Below are positions 16,131-27,226 of a DNA stretch of 64,000 nt, piece by piece. The notes under the pieces are model-generated. The model worked only from the letters and a program-made list of their open reading frames with translations, was not told the DNA's origin and searched no databases. This DNA is from Kitasatospora sp. SUK 42 (lineage in GTDB: Bacteria > Actinomycetota > Actinomycetes > Streptomycetales > Streptomycetaceae), in the NCBI RefSeq assembly GCF_015776785.2, contig NZ_LFMD02000002.1, forward strand, positions 1,549,329 to 1,613,328, read 5' to 3'. How positions within the stretch are numbered: the first letter of the stretch is position 1; every line of letters begins with the position of its first letter. Made by a program: the position numbers and the translations under genes.

Positions 16131-17327
16131 TCAGCGCGAGGCGCGCAGCTCCGGCAGCTGGATCAGCTCGGTCTCGTCCTCAGGCGTCAGGTCCACCACG
16201 GCCGGCCCGTCCTGCTCCGCCGCCCCGGCCGACTCCGCCGTCCGCTCGCCGCCCGGCACGGCCGGCCCCGCCGACTCCGCGGCCTCCTGCGCCTCGGCCT
16301 TCGCCTTCGCCGCGACCGCCTCGTCGCCCACCACGTCCGCCAGGTCGGTACGCTCCCCCAGCTCGGCGATGCTGCCCACCGCCGGCGCCGGAGCCGCCGC
16401 CCGCACCGCCGCACCCGGGCTGCGGCCGAAGAAGCTGAAGCCCTGCCCGCGCGCCTGGCCGGACTGCCCCGGGCGCGGCCGCTGCCGCTCCGCCGGCACC
16501 GGAGCCGCGGTCGGCGCGCTCTGTGCGCCGCCGAGCTGGCCGACCGTCGCCGTCAGCGCCGGGCGCAGCGGCGTGGGCGGAACCGGCGGCTGCGCCGACG
16601 ATGCCGGGTCCACCGGCGCCTGGGCCAGCGGCGCCTGCGCCGGAGTGGGCACCGAGGGCGCCACCGGGGCGGGCACGGACACCGGCTTGGGCGCCGGCGC
16701 GGCCGGCACGGCCGTGCCGATCCGGGACGCCGTCGCGGGCGCCCTCAGCGCGACCTCCGCACCCGCCGTACGCTCCCGCCGAGCCTCCTGCTCCGCCGCC
16801 TGACGCTCCAGCATCCGCAGCACGGCCGCAGCGCGGACGAACGCGGCCGGACTGGCCGGGTACTTGGGCCGGCTCGCGGCGAGCGCCCGCTGGGCCGCCT
16901 CGGCCTCCTTGAGCGCCTGCTCGGCCACCGTCACGGCCCGCTCGCGCAGCAGCCGGGCGATCTCGGTCTCGGCCTTCGCCAGCCGGGACTTCTCCGCCGT
17001 CAGCCGCCGCCCGAACCGGGTGGCCCGCTCCTCGGCGACCTCGGCCGCGTACTCGGCCTCGGCCAGCTGCTCCTCGAACCGCTCCTCGGCCCGCAGCCGC
17101 TGCGCGGAGGACATCTCGGCGGCCGCCCGGGCCGCCTTGTCCCGCTGGCGCAGCAGCACGGCGAAGCCGAGCGTCGCGATCAGCGCCGCGACGCCCACCG
17201 AGCGCACCAGGATGGTGTCCTGACTGAAAAGCAGAGCGGCCAGTGCGGCGACCAGCAGTACGCCGGCGGCGGTGGGGGGAAAGACCCGGCCGAGGACGGA
17301 GGAATGACGGTGGCGTCCGCGAGACAT
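16131..17327 (-). CDS. Membrane protein with coiled coil and Pro/Ala-rich tail
   Basis: A 398-residue protein with no recognised enzyme domain. Two membrane helices lie at the N-terminus (AAGVLLVAALAALLF and VGVAALIATLGFAVLL). A long Ala/Glu/Arg coiled coil follows (about residues 65-165), then about 200 residues rich in Pro, Ala and Val, and an acidic end (DLTPEDETELIQLPEL). The shape suggests a membrane-tethered cytoplasmic scaffold. It lies 122 bases after the DUF3180 gene at the end of the folate operon, a neighbourhood I recall as conserved in streptomycetes. Function unknown. Confidence 0.72.
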   Translation of the reverse strand: MSRGRHRHSSVLGRVFPPTAAGVLLVAALAALLFSQDTILVRSVGVAALIATLGFAVLLRQRDKAARAAAEMSSAQRLRAEERFEEQLAEAEYAAEVAEERATRFGRRLTAEKSRLAKAETEIARLLRERAVTVAEQALKEAEAAQRALAASRPKYPASPAAFVRAAAVLRMLERQAAEQEARRERTAGAEVALRAPATASRIGTAVPAAPAPKPVSVPAPVAPSVPTPAQAPLAQAPVDPASSAQPPVPPTPLRPALTATVGQLGGAQSAPTAAPVPAERQRPRPGQSGQARGQGFSFFGRSPGAAVRAAAPAPAVGSIAELGERTDLADVVGDEAVAAKAKAEAQEAAESAGPAVPGGERTAESAGAAEQDGPAVVDLTPEDETELIQLPELRASR

Positions 17328-17449
17328 GCCAAGAAACTAGCGTGCGAATTGGGGCCGTGTCAGCCCAGGGTCCCCTTCCGCCCTTGACAGGGTGCGGTCT
17401 TTACCGCACGTGCCCGGCTTTTCACTCAAGATCACGAGAAAAGGCCTGG

Positions 17450-17938
17450 TCAGTGATGTGAGGCCGCCGGACCGCTCGGATCGTCGTGATTCTCGGGGAG
17501 CTTGCACACGTGCTGGAGCCAGAGCGCCGCGGCGATCACCGCGGCCCCCGCCAGCACCGCGAGCCCGGCCGTGACGGCCTGGTCCTTGCGGGCCGGCACG
17601 TCCAGTTCGCCGAGCAGGTAGATCCCGGCCCCGGCGTAGATGCCGGTCACCACCGAGGAGACCAGCGCGCTGGCCTGCCCCAGCACCACCGCCCGGGCCG
17701 CCAGCAGCGGGTCGACCCGCTTCGCGCCGGGCTGCCGCTCGCGCACCGCCTTCAGCCGGGACCGCAGCGAGAGCGCGGTCGCCAGCAGGATCACCGCCAC
17801 CGCCGCCAGTACCACCGGGGCCGCGGCCGGCACGGCCGGCAGCGTGTCCAGGGAGGCCCACAGCTTGGAGCCGGCCCAGGACAGCGCCGCCGTCACAGCG
17901 GTGATCCCGATCAGCAGGCGGAGGCGAAGCAGCTTCAC
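17450..17938 (-). CDS. DUF3180 membrane protein of the folate operon
   Basis: A 162-residue membrane protein of the actinobacterial DUF3180 family, found downstream of folK. Four hydrophobic helices are visible (LLIGITAVTAALSW; APVVLAAVAVILLATAL; ALVSSVVTGIYAGAGIYLL; AVTAGLAVLAGAAVIAAAL). The start is GTG 17938, because AAGGA lies 10 bases before it and the conserved sequence begins there; the longer frame to 18037 is GC-rich leader. Role unknown; its operon position hints at folate or pterin membrane functions, but that is only association. Confidence 0.85.
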   Translation of the reverse strand: MKLLRLRLLIGITAVTAALSWAGSKLWASLDTLPAVPAAAPVVLAAVAVILLATALSLRSRLKAVRERQPGAKRVDPLLAARAVVLGQASALVSSVVTGIYAGAGIYLLGELDVPARKDQAVTAGLAVLAGAAVIAAALWLQHVCKLPENHDDPSGPAASHH

Positions 17939-18092
17939 TCGGAGGAGGTCCTTCCCGGGGTACCAGAGCCGGCCGCCCGCCCGGTGGCCCGACGCGGAGG
18001 CGCCAGGCCACCGTACCGGGCCCGGCCGGGCGGACATCTACTCGTACGGCCGGGCCCCCTCGCCGAGTTCCCCGGCCGGCCCGCGGAGCCCC

Positions 18093-18692
18093 TTACTCCG
18101 GCAGCGTCAGCCGGATGTCGTCACGCCGCTTCACACCCTGCGCGTCCGGCCCGCCGAGCGCCTCCAGCAGCGCGGCGACCTGCCCGTGCCCGGGCACCTC
18201 GGCCTCCGGCTGGGCATCCAGCCACGGGGCGAGCACGAAGGCCCGCTCGTGCGACCGCGGGTGCGGCAGGACCAGCTGAGGGTCGTCGCTGACGACACCC
18301 TCGTAGGCCAGGATGTCCACGTCCAGGGTGCGCGGCCCCCAGTGGACCTCCCGCACCCGGCCGAAGGCGTCCTCGATCGCGTTGCCGCGCTCCAGCAGGT
18401 CCCGCGGGGGCAGCGAGGTGCGCAGCACGACGACCGCGTTGTAGTAGTTCGGCTGCTCCGCCGGGCCGCCGACGGCCTCGGTCTCGTAGACCGCCGAGAC
18501 GGCCTTGATCCTCAGCCCGGGCGTGTCGGCGAGCGCGTCGACGGCGCCCTGCAGGGTGTCCAGCCGGTTGCCCAGGTTGCTGCCGAGCGCGATCACCGCG
18601 CAGCGCTGGCTGTGCAGCGTGGTGTCGGCCGAGTCCACCCGGCTCTCCAGGTCGAAGGCGTTCGGCGCGGTGGTCGGGTCGCTGGTACTCAT
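18093..18692 (-). CDS. folK: 2-amino-4-hydroxy-6-hydroxymethyldihydropteridine diphosphokinase (HPPK)
   Basis: A 199-residue HPPK that transfers diphosphate from ATP to 6-hydroxymethyl-dihydropterin in folate synthesis. The signatures are ALGSNLGNR near residue 36, YYNAVVVLRT, and the WGPRTLDVDILAY block carrying the Mg/ATP-binding Asp pair. An N-terminal extension of about 30 residues precedes the domain. It lies 43 bases downstream of folB in the order folP, NTF2-like, folB, folK, DUF3180. Confidence 0.95.
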   Translation of the reverse strand: MSTSDPTTAPNAFDLESRVDSADTTLHSQRCAVIALGSNLGNRLDTLQGAVDALADTPGLRIKAVSAVYETEAVGGPAEQPNYYNAVVVLRTSLPPRDLLERGNAIEDAFGRVREVHWGPRTLDVDILAYEGVVSDDPQLVLPHPRSHERAFVLAPWLDAQPEAEVPGHGQVAALLEALGGPDAQGVKRRDDIRLTLPE

Positions 18693-18735
18693 CGAGCTAT
18701 GTCCTCTACATCGGAAACCAGGCGCGCTGTGGGGG

Positions 18736-19107
18736 TCATGCGCGGCCCCGGTGGATGGTCACGGTCACGTCGTCGAACGGCACGGTGATCGGGGCGTCCG
18801 GCTTGTGCACGGTCACCTCGACCTCCTCGACCGGCTCGTGCTTCAGGCACTGGTCGGCGATGCGCTGGGCCAGGGTCTCGATCAGGTCGACCGGGTCCCC
18901 GGCGATGATCGCGGTGACCTCCTCGGCCACGATGCCGTAGTGCGCCGTGCGGGTGAGGTCGTCTCCGGCCGCGGCAGGGCGGGTGTCCAGGTACAGCACG
19001 AGATCGACCACGAAGGTCTGGCCCTCGATGCGCTCACGCTCGAAGACGCCGTGGTGGCCCCGGGCTCGCAGCCCCCGCAGGGTGACGCGGTCCAGCAAAC
19101 GAATCAC
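18736..19107 (-). CDS. folB: Dihydroneopterin aldolase
   Basis: A 123-residue FolB that cleaves dihydroneopterin to hydroxymethyl-dihydropterin and glycolaldehyde. Diagnostic sequence: RVTLRGLRARGHHGVFERER at the start, then VDLVLYLDTRPAA, HYGIVAE and the C-terminal VEVTVHKPDAPI with the catalytic Lys. GTG 19107 starts the conserved domain; GGGAG sits unusually close to it (about two bases), and GTG 19131 is an alternative. Confidence 0.92.
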   Translation of the reverse strand: MIRLLDRVTLRGLRARGHHGVFERERIEGQTFVVDLVLYLDTRPAAAGDDLTRTAHYGIVAEEVTAIIAGDPVDLIETLAQRIADQCLKHEPVEEVEVTVHKPDAPITVPFDDVTVTIHRGRA

Positions 19108-19342
19108 TGCTCCCAGTCGGACGGGCCCCACCCGGAGAAAGGCGTGGGCGGGCGGGGCGACGGCGGGCGGCATGCCCGCCACTCCGTTTCGAATCTACCC
19201 GCGAGCGCAGACAACACCTGACCGTCCTACCCGGCACGAACCGTCGCCACGCACACCGAAATGGCGATTGACGTGAACGTTGGGTGACCACCCGGAAATA
19301 CCCGGGCGACCTTCCGGCACCGATTTCCCGCATCCGCCGGAA

Positions 19343-19840
19343 TCAGTCCTCGTCGTCCTCGTCCCCGCTGGTCAGAACGGGTGAACCATGGTGCGACCAG
19401 AGTTTCCACCCGGCCGGGGTCCGGCGGAACAGATTGGTCGAGACGACCTTTCCGCCGATCAGCGGACCGAGTTCCCCCTCCTCCTCCGCCTCTCCGCCGG
19501 AGAGGATGTTCTCGGTGCACGTGACAAGGGCCACATCTCCGTGGACCTCGGCCTCGACATCGGTCAGGAAGAACTGGATGTACTCCGTGTTCATCATGAT
19601 CAGCATGTACGAACGGGTCACCTGGGCCCGTCCGCGCAGCACCGGCCAGCCGGGGTGCACGCACACCACGCCGCCCTTGTCGTCCGCGTACTCGGCGCCC
19701 AGCCAGGCGTCCTCGACCGCTTCGACGTCCCCCCGTTCCAACGCCTCGTAGAGCGCCCGGTTCGCCGCGAGCACCGCCTCCAGGTCCGCCTCGGGGGCCT
19801 TCCCGGCCGTACCGCCGCTCAACCTGCCGTCACCTGTCAC
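19343..19840 (-). CDS. NTF2/SnoaL-like protein in the folate operon
   Basis: A 165-residue protein with one NTF2-like fold: LEAVLAANRALYEALERGDVEAVEDAWL, then HPGWPVLRGRAQVTRSYMLIM, and a final LFRRTPAGWKLWSHHGSPVL. Such domains can be enzymes (SnoaL-like) or binding modules. It starts GTG 19840, with GGGAGGG at good spacing, 10 bases after folP. The tail is highly acidic (GDEDDED). It may take part in pterin processing, for example the missing phosphatase step, but that is a guess from position. Confidence 0.85.
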   Translation of the reverse strand: MTGDGRLSGGTAGKAPEADLEAVLAANRALYEALERGDVEAVEDAWLGAEYADDKGGVVCVHPGWPVLRGRAQVTRSYMLIMMNTEYIQFFLTDVEAEVHGDVALVTCTENILSGGEAEEEGELGPLIGGKVVSTNLFRRTPAGWKLWSHHGSPVLTSGDEDDED

Positions 19841-19850
19841 AGACCCTCCC

Positions 19851-20723
19851 TCACCCCAGCCGTGCCGCGCGTTGCCATGCCGCGACCACGCGGACGGCGT
19901 CCGCCGTGCCGGACACGTCGTGCACCCGTACCGCCCAGGCTCCGGCCTGGGCCGACAGCACCGAGACCGCCGCCGTCGCGTCGTCCCGCTCGCGGGCCGG
20001 GCGCAGCTCCCCGGTTTCCGGGTCGGCGAGCAGCGTACCCAGGAACCGCTTGCGCGAAGCCGCCACGAGGACGGGACGGCCGAGCGCGGTGAGCGCGTCG
20101 AGCCGGCCGAGCAGCGCCCAGTTGTGCTCGGCGGTCTTGGCGAAGCCGAGGCCCGGGTCGAGGATCAGCTGGTCCTCCTTGACCCCGGCGGCCAGCAGGG
20201 CGTCCATGCGGTCGGTCAGCTCGGTGACCACGTCGCGGACGACGTCGTCGTAGACGGCCAGCCGGTCCATGTCGGCGGACTGCCCGCGCCAGTGCATCAC
20301 CACGAAGGGCGCGCCGTTCTCGGCGACCACCCGGGCCATCGCCGGGTCGGCGAGCCCGCCGGAGACGTCGTTGACGATCGCGGCGCCGGCCTCGACGGCC
20401 CGCTCGGCGACCGAGGCGCGCATGGTGTCGACCGACACCACGACCCCGGCGGCGGCCAGCTCGCGCACCACCGGCAGCACCCGGCGCAGCTCCTCCTCCT
20501 CGGGCACCCGGGTCGTGCCGGGCCGGGTGGACTCGCCGCCGACGTCGACCAGGTCCGCGCCGCGGGCCCGCAGGGCCAGCCCGTGCGCGATGGCCTTGGC
20601 GGGGTCGAACCACATCCCGCCGTCCGAGAAGGAGTCGGGCGTGACGTTGACCACACCCATCACGGCGCAGCGGTCGAGCCGCGGCAGCCCGGTCGGCAGG
20701 GAGAACGGCGACGTATTGCTCAT
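19851..20723 (-). CDS. folP: Dihydropteroate synthase
   Basis: A 290-residue TIM-barrel enzyme that joins hydroxymethyl-dihydropterin diphosphate to p-aminobenzoate; it is the sulfonamide target. Signatures present: MGVVNVTPDSFSDGGMW, DVGGESTRPGTTRV, the IVNDVSGG segment, LDPGLGFAKT and ASRKRFLGTLL near the C-terminus. It is first of the six-gene minus-strand folate operon and lies after a strong terminator that separates it from the MprF-like gene. Confidence 0.96.
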   Translation of the reverse strand: MSNTSPFSLPTGLPRLDRCAVMGVVNVTPDSFSDGGMWFDPAKAIAHGLALRARGADLVDVGGESTRPGTTRVPEEEELRRVLPVVRELAAAGVVVSVDTMRASVAERAVEAGAAIVNDVSGGLADPAMARVVAENGAPFVVMHWRGQSADMDRLAVYDDVVRDVVTELTDRMDALLAAGVKEDQLILDPGLGFAKTAEHNWALLGRLDALTALGRPVLVAASRKRFLGTLLADPETGELRPARERDDATAAVSVLSAQAGAWAVRVHDVSGTADAVRVVAAWQRAARLG

Positions 20724-20739
20724 GCGCCCATTATCGAAC

Positions 20740-20773
20740 GGGGCCCCCGCCGAGGATTCTCGGCGGGGGCCCC
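20740..20773 (-). terminator. Terminator between the MprF-like gene and folP
   Basis: A 15-base-pair perfect stem (GGGGCCCCCGCCGAG and its complement) with a 4-base loop. It lies downstream of the MprF-like gene and 17 bases upstream of the folP start. Confidence 0.8.
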
Positions 20774-20801
20774 GGACGGCGCTCAGGCGTCCCGGACGGC
20801 C

Positions 20802-22643
20802 TCAGGCGGCCTCGGTGACCTCACGGGCCGACGGCACGGGCATCAGGCCCTCACGCTGCCGCTTGCGGCCGAAGCGCGGCATGCCGAGGGTGATGAAGGC
20901 CTCCGCCTGCATCGCGGCGAAGCCGATCCGCGGCAGGTCCCGGGTGTTCGGGAAGACCAGGAAGCGGGGCTCCCACTCCGGCTGGAACTTCGCGTTGAAC
21001 TTGTACAGCGACTCGATCTGGAACCAGCGGGACAGGAACACCAGCAGTCCGCGCCAGGCGCGCAGCACCGGGCCGGCGCCGATCCGCTCGCCACGGGCCA
21101 GCGCCGAGCGGAACATCGCGAAGTTGAGCGACACCCGGCGGACGCCCATGGCGGGCACGGCCTGCAGGGCGGCGACGATCAGCAGCTCGTTCAGGCCCGG
21201 GTCGGCGGCGCGGTCGCGGCGCATCAGCTCCAGCGAGATGCCGTCCGGCCCCCAGGGCACGAAGTGCAGCACGGCCTTGAGGTCGTCGCCGCTCTCGCCC
21301 TCCTCCGGGTCCCTGTGGGCGGTGACCACCACGCAGTCGTCGTCCAGCGGGTCGCCGAAGCGGCCCAGCGCCATCGAGAAGCCGCGCTCGGTGTCGGTGC
21401 CGCGCCAGCGGGCGGCGGCGTCCGCGATCCGGTACCTCTCGTCGGCGGTGAGCTCGGAGACCCGGCGCACCTTGCAGGAGTAGCCGTTGCGCTCGATCCG
21501 CTTGACCATCTGGCGGACGTTGCGCATGGCCCGGCCGGCGAGCGAGAAGGTGGCGGTGTCGACGATCGCCTCGTCGCCCAGCTCCAGGGCGTCCAGGTTC
21601 GCCTCGCGGGTCCAGACCTCGCCGCCGACCTCGCTGCAGCCCATCACGGCGGGCACCCAGGCGTGCTCGCGGGCCTCGGCCATGAACACCTTGATCGCGC
21701 CCGGCCAGGCCTCGACGTCGCCGACCGGGTCGCCGGAGGCGAGCATCACGCCGGAGACCACCCGGTAGGAGATCGCGGCCTTGCCGGTGGGCGAGAACAG
21801 CACGCTCTTGTCGCGGCGCAGCGCGAAGTAACCGAGCGAGTCGCGCTCGCCGTGCCGCTTGAGCAGCTCGCGGACCTTCTCCTCGTCCTCGGCGGTCAGC
21901 TCCGGCTTCGGCTTCCCGGGGCGCAGCGCCAGGTAGGCGGTGGTGAAGGCGGTGAGCAGACCGAGGCCGCCGAGCAGGTAGGCGACCAGGTCGGACATCC
22001 GCTCGTTGGTGTAGCGGATCGGCCCCTCGAAGCCGAACAGCCCGTACGCGACGTGCTGCAGCCGCTCGGTGAGGCCCGGGTGGCCGAACTCGTACCTGGT
22101 CCGGGTGCTCACGATCAGCAGGCCGAGCAGCACGCTGAGGGCGCCCATGACGACCAGGTTGGCCACCGCGCGCCAGCGGGTGCGCGGGTCGGCCTTGGCG
22201 TAGAACTCGCGCTGGTGCAGCAGCATCACGACGAGGACGACCAGCGAGACCACCGCCGGGCCGATCTGGTGCCAGCGCACGATGTGCAGCGCCGCGCTGA
22301 GCGGCAGCAGCACGCAGACCGCCCGCCAGGCCCGCCGCTTGCGCCGGCGCAGCGCGTGCGCGAGCGGCACCAGCAGGATGCCGACCATCAGCGTGCCGAC
22401 CGCGGCCAGGCTGGTGGTGCCGCCGGGCAGCTGCCCGGCGAAGGTGTGCATCCTGGTGTGCCGGAGCTTGGGGAACACCGCACTGGCGATGTCCACCAGC
22501 CCGATCAGCAGACAGGCGTAGCCGACCGCGCCCGGGAGCCAGGCCCTCGGGACGGCCGCCGCCTGGGTGCGCAGCGTCTGCAGGCCGCGCTTGCGGCGCG
22601 GCGGCTGCTCGGGGCTCGGCTCAACGGACACGGGAACGCTCAT
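20802..22643 (-). CDS. MprF-like phosphatidylglycerol aminoacyltransferase (DUF2156)
   Basis: A 613-residue integral membrane protein. The N-terminal half carries about six membrane helices (for example WLPGAVGYACLLIGLVDIAS, VSLVVLVVMLL, LVAYLLGGLGLLTAFTTAYL). The C-terminal half is the cytosolic GNAT-like DUF2156 catalytic domain (SLGYFALRRDKSVLFSP, GVMLASGDPVGD, a late SLYKFNAKFQPEWEPRFLVFP). Proteins of this build transfer Lys, Ala or Arg from tRNA to phosphatidylglycerol, lowering surface charge. No lysyl-tRNA synthetase domain is fused, unlike mycobacterial LysX. The amino acid used cannot be read from the sequence. Confidence 0.87.
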   Translation of the reverse strand: MSVPVSVEPSPEQPPRRKRGLQTLRTQAAAVPRAWLPGAVGYACLLIGLVDIASAVFPKLRHTRMHTFAGQLPGGTTSLAAVGTLMVGILLVPLAHALRRRKRRAWRAVCVLLPLSAALHIVRWHQIGPAVVSLVVLVVMLLHQREFYAKADPRTRWRAVANLVVMGALSVLLGLLIVSTRTRYEFGHPGLTERLQHVAYGLFGFEGPIRYTNERMSDLVAYLLGGLGLLTAFTTAYLALRPGKPKPELTAEDEEKVRELLKRHGERDSLGYFALRRDKSVLFSPTGKAAISYRVVSGVMLASGDPVGDVEAWPGAIKVFMAEAREHAWVPAVMGCSEVGGEVWTREANLDALELGDEAIVDTATFSLAGRAMRNVRQMVKRIERNGYSCKVRRVSELTADERYRIADAAARWRGTDTERGFSMALGRFGDPLDDDCVVVTAHRDPEEGESGDDLKAVLHFVPWGPDGISLELMRRDRAADPGLNELLIVAALQAVPAMGVRRVSLNFAMFRSALARGERIGAGPVLRAWRGLLVFLSRWFQIESLYKFNAKFQPEWEPRFLVFPNTRDLPRIGFAAMQAEAFITLGMPRFGRKRQREGLMPVPSAREVTEAA

Positions 22644-23022
22644 GGAAGCTCAGCGTAGAGGCTGCGGTGCGGTGTCCGGTCACTTCGGTGGACCACGTGT
22701 GATGGACCTTCATGCCTATTCCTTCATCAGGCAATGCGCATACCAAGGATCCGGAAACGGACGGTAAACCGGTTCCATGGATGCGCTGCGGGTTGAGCCG
22801 GGGGTGGGAGTGGAGGGCCCACCGGCGCGTGGCGCGACCAGACCCCCAGGCGCGCGTTACGTACGGTGGACGCCGCATTCTAGGGCGCCGGTTGCCCCTG
22901 GTCTCCCCCGCCCTCCCGGCCGACCCGGAGGCGCCCGGACAGCCTAGCCGCGGTGGCCCGGCCTGACGGGCCGCCAGACGATGAAGCCTGCACCGACAGT
23001 GCCCCACCGGAAGGCCGACGGC

Positions 23023-24177
23023 ATGGAACTGACCAGCGAAGCGCTGGTGAACTCGCTGCTCGCACTCGGCGCGGCGGCCCTACTCACCACCCTGTGGATC
23101 TGGCCCAGACTGGCCCGGCAGCGCCCGCTGCCGGTGCTCGGCCGGATCGGACTGCTGACGGTCGTTCAGGTCTCGACCCTGGCCGTGCTGGCGCTGTCGG
23201 TGAACAACTCCTTCGGGTTCTACACCACCTGGGACGACCTGCTCAGCCCCGGCGGCGCCAAGCTCGCGCTGGCCGGCAACGAGAACCACAAGGGCGGCGC
23301 GACGGCCGCCGACGCCCTGATCCAGCCCACCGACGAGGGCGGCCTGGAGGCGGTGGGCAACCTGCCCAAGGGCACGCCCGAGGAGGTCGGCAGGATCGAG
23401 TCGGTCCGGGTCAGCGGCAAGGAGACCGGCTTCTCCGACCAGCTGTTCGTCTACCTGCCGCGCGAGTACTTCGACCCGAAGTTCGCCCTGGTCCGCTTCC
23501 CCGTCCTGCTGGCCCTCTCCGGCTACCCGGGCACCGCCCTGAACCTGATCCAGGACCTGCCCCTCGCCCAGACCGCGATCGAGATGCAGCGCTCCGGCAA
23601 GATGCCGCCGACCGTCCTGGTGATGGCCCGCCCGGCGGTCGTCCCGACCCGGGACACCGAGTGCGTGGACGTCCCCGGCGGGCCGCGGACCGAGACCTGG
23701 TTCGTCAAGGACGTCCCCGAGGCCGTCCTCAGCGCCTACCGGGTGGGCCGCACGGCCGGTTCCTGGGCCACCTTCGGCTTCTCCACCGGCGGTTCCTGCG
23801 CGCTGCGGCTGGCGATGCGCTTCCCGAACGTCTACGGCAACGCGGTCAGCCTGCACGGGGACTTCACCGTGCGCCAGGACAACTACACCGGCGGCGACCT
23901 CTTCAACGGCGACAAGGCGCTCACCCAGCAGCACGACCTCGCCTGGCGGCTGCAGAACCTGCCGGTGCCGCCGCTCAACATCCTGGTCGTCTCCACCCGC
24001 AAGGAGTCGGACTACCAGCAGACCGTCCAGTTCGTCGACGAGGCGACCCGGACCGCGGCGGCCAACCCGCAGTTCAAGGTCGACTCGCTCTACCTGGACG
24101 ACGGCGGGCACAACTTCGACAGCTGGAACAGGGAGCTGCCCGCCTCGCTCGAATGGCTGGGCACCCACATGGGCTGA
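23023..24177 (+). CDS. Membrane-anchored alpha/beta-hydrolase esterase
   Basis: A 384-residue protein. Two N-terminal membrane helices (LVNSLLALGAAALLTTLWIW and LTVVQVSTLAVLAL) precede an esterase D/antigen-85-like hydrolase domain. The nucleophile motif is GFSTGGS in TFGFSTGGSCALRLAM; the LYLDDGGHNFDSW region supplies the catalytic His. It should act outside the membrane on an ester, perhaps a lipid or cell-wall glycan, as mycolyltransferase-like esterases do. ATG 23023 has GAAGG eight bases upstream and is preferred to 22981. It is divergent from the MprF-like gene; 22644-23022 between them shows no gene. Confidence 0.85.
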   Translation: MELTSEALVNSLLALGAAALLTTLWIWPRLARQRPLPVLGRIGLLTVVQVSTLAVLALSVNNSFGFYTTWDDLLSPGGAKLALAGNENHKGGATAADALIQPTDEGGLEAVGNLPKGTPEEVGRIESVRVSGKETGFSDQLFVYLPREYFDPKFALVRFPVLLALSGYPGTALNLIQDLPLAQTAIEMQRSGKMPPTVLVMARPAVVPTRDTECVDVPGGPRTETWFVKDVPEAVLSAYRVGRTAGSWATFGFSTGGSCALRLAMRFPNVYGNAVSLHGDFTVRQDNYTGGDLFNGDKALTQQHDLAWRLQNLPVPPLNILVVSTRKESDYQQTVQFVDEATRTAAANPQFKVDSLYLDDGGHNFDSWNRELPASLEWLGTHMG

Positions 24178-24234
24178 GGCCCGTGGACGACCACCCGCCG
24201 GCCGGTCCGGCCGGCGGGTCGGGGGACGGTTCCG

Positions 24235-24840
24235 TCACCGCCCGATGATCAGGCTCATCGCCTCGGCCCGGGTCGCCGGGTCGCGCAGCTGGCCGCGCAC
24301 GCAGGAGGTGATGGTCTTGGCGCCCGGCTTGCGGATGCCGCGCATCGACATGCACATGTGCTCGCACTCGACCACCACGATCGCCCCGCGCGGCTCGAGT
24401 ATCCGCATCAGCGCGTCGGCGACCTGGCTGGTCAGCCGCTCCTGCACCTGCGGGCGGCGGGCGTAGACGTCGACCAGCCGGGCCAGCTTCGACAGGCCGG
24501 TGATCTTGCCGTTGCTGGACGGGATGTACCCGACGTGCGCCACACCGCGGAACGGCACCAGGTGGTGCTCGCAGACCGAGGTCAGCTCGATGTCCTTGAC
24601 CAGGACCATCTCGTCGTGGCCCAGGTCGAAGGTGGTGGTCAGGACGTCCTCGGGCTCCTGCCAGAGACCCGCGAAGATCTCCTTGTAGGCCCGGGCGACC
24701 CGGGCGGGGGTCTCCAGGAGGCCCTCGCGGTCCGGGTCCTCCCCCACGGCGAGCAGCAGCTCGCGGATGGCGTTCTCGGCCCGCTTCTGGTCGAAGGTCC
24801 CGACGGCGGGCGGACCGTCGAGCGTCACCGGGTCGATCAT
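24235..24840 (-). CDS. folE: GTP cyclohydrolase I
   Basis: A 201-residue FolE1 that converts GTP to dihydroneopterin triphosphate, the first folate step. The zinc and active-site residues are visible: [10 protein letters not shown] with the Cys and two His, [23 protein letters not shown], and [10 protein letters not shown] with the second zinc Cys. Being a zinc-dependent type IA enzyme, its supply could vary with zinc. It follows ftsH in the same direction but is separated from it by a hairpin, so it may be partly independent. It is 3.5 kb from the rest of the fol genes. Confidence 0.96.
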   Translation of the reverse strand: MIDPVTLDGPPAVGTFDQKRAENAIRELLLAVGEDPDREGLLETPARVARAYKEIFAGLWQEPEDVLTTTFDLGHDEMVLVKDIELTSVCEHHLVPFRGVAHVGYIPSSNGKITGLSKLARLVDVYARRPQVQERLTSQVADALMRILEPRGAIVVVECEHMCMSMRGIRKPGAKTITSCVRGQLRDPATRAEAMSLIIGR

Positions 24841-24883
24841 GCGGGCCTCGCTTACTCGTGTGAAGACTCTGGCTGAACAGCAC

Positions 24884-24927
24884 GGATGCCGCGCCTCCAG
24901 GGTACAAACCCCGGTGACGCGGCATCC
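24884..24927 (-). terminator. Hairpin between ftsH and folE
   Basis: Arms GGATGCCGCG (24884-24893) and CGCGGCATCC (24918-24927) pair perfectly around a 24-base loop, which can itself pair in part. It follows the ftsH stop codon and precedes folE, so it is either a terminator or a partial attenuator. Confidence 0.55.
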
Positions 24928-24947
24928 ATTCCCTGCGGAAACCGTGA

Positions 24948-27002
<2,055 letters not shown>

Positions 27003-27032
27003 CCATGCGGGGCGTTGCCGCCCCGTCCCTCC
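27003..27032 (-). promoter_or_regulatory. ftsH ribosome-binding site bridged by a tetraloop hairpin
   Basis: On the minus strand GGAGGG (27032-27027) is followed by GGGGCG-GCAA-CGCCCC (27024-27009), a 6-base-pair stem closed by a GNRA-type GCAA loop, then six bases to ATG 27002. Linear spacing is 24 bases, but with the hairpin folded the effective spacing is about 8, which suits initiation. Confidence 0.5.
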
Positions 27033-27179
27033 TGCCACTCAACGGCGCCGTGAGGCTGGGGGCCGCGGCGCATCCGGTCGGTGCTCATGTGAAGAGCGGT
27101 TTATTGGACCGTACCGCAGTCCTACCCACCCATGGCGGGAGCACGGCGACACGGCTTTGGTTCTTTGTCCCCCGGTCCA

Positions 27180-27211
27180 ACGGGCGGGAACGACCTACTG
27201 TTCCCGCCCGT
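27180..27211 (-). terminator. Terminator downstream of hpt
   Basis: Arms ACGGGCGGGAAC (27180-27191) and its exact complement (27200-27211) with an 8-base loop, starting 16 bases beyond the hpt stop. It separates tilS-hpt from ftsH. Confidence 0.8.
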
Positions 27212-27226
27212 AGCCCGAACGGGCTC

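Noticed and set aside
19872-22658. Plus-strand open frame of 928 codons opposite folP and the MprF-like gene
   Set aside because: It is a shadow of two real minus-strand genes: composition is His/Gly/Arg/Ala-heavy with no domain, and there is no ribosome site. Long antisense frames are expected at this GC content.
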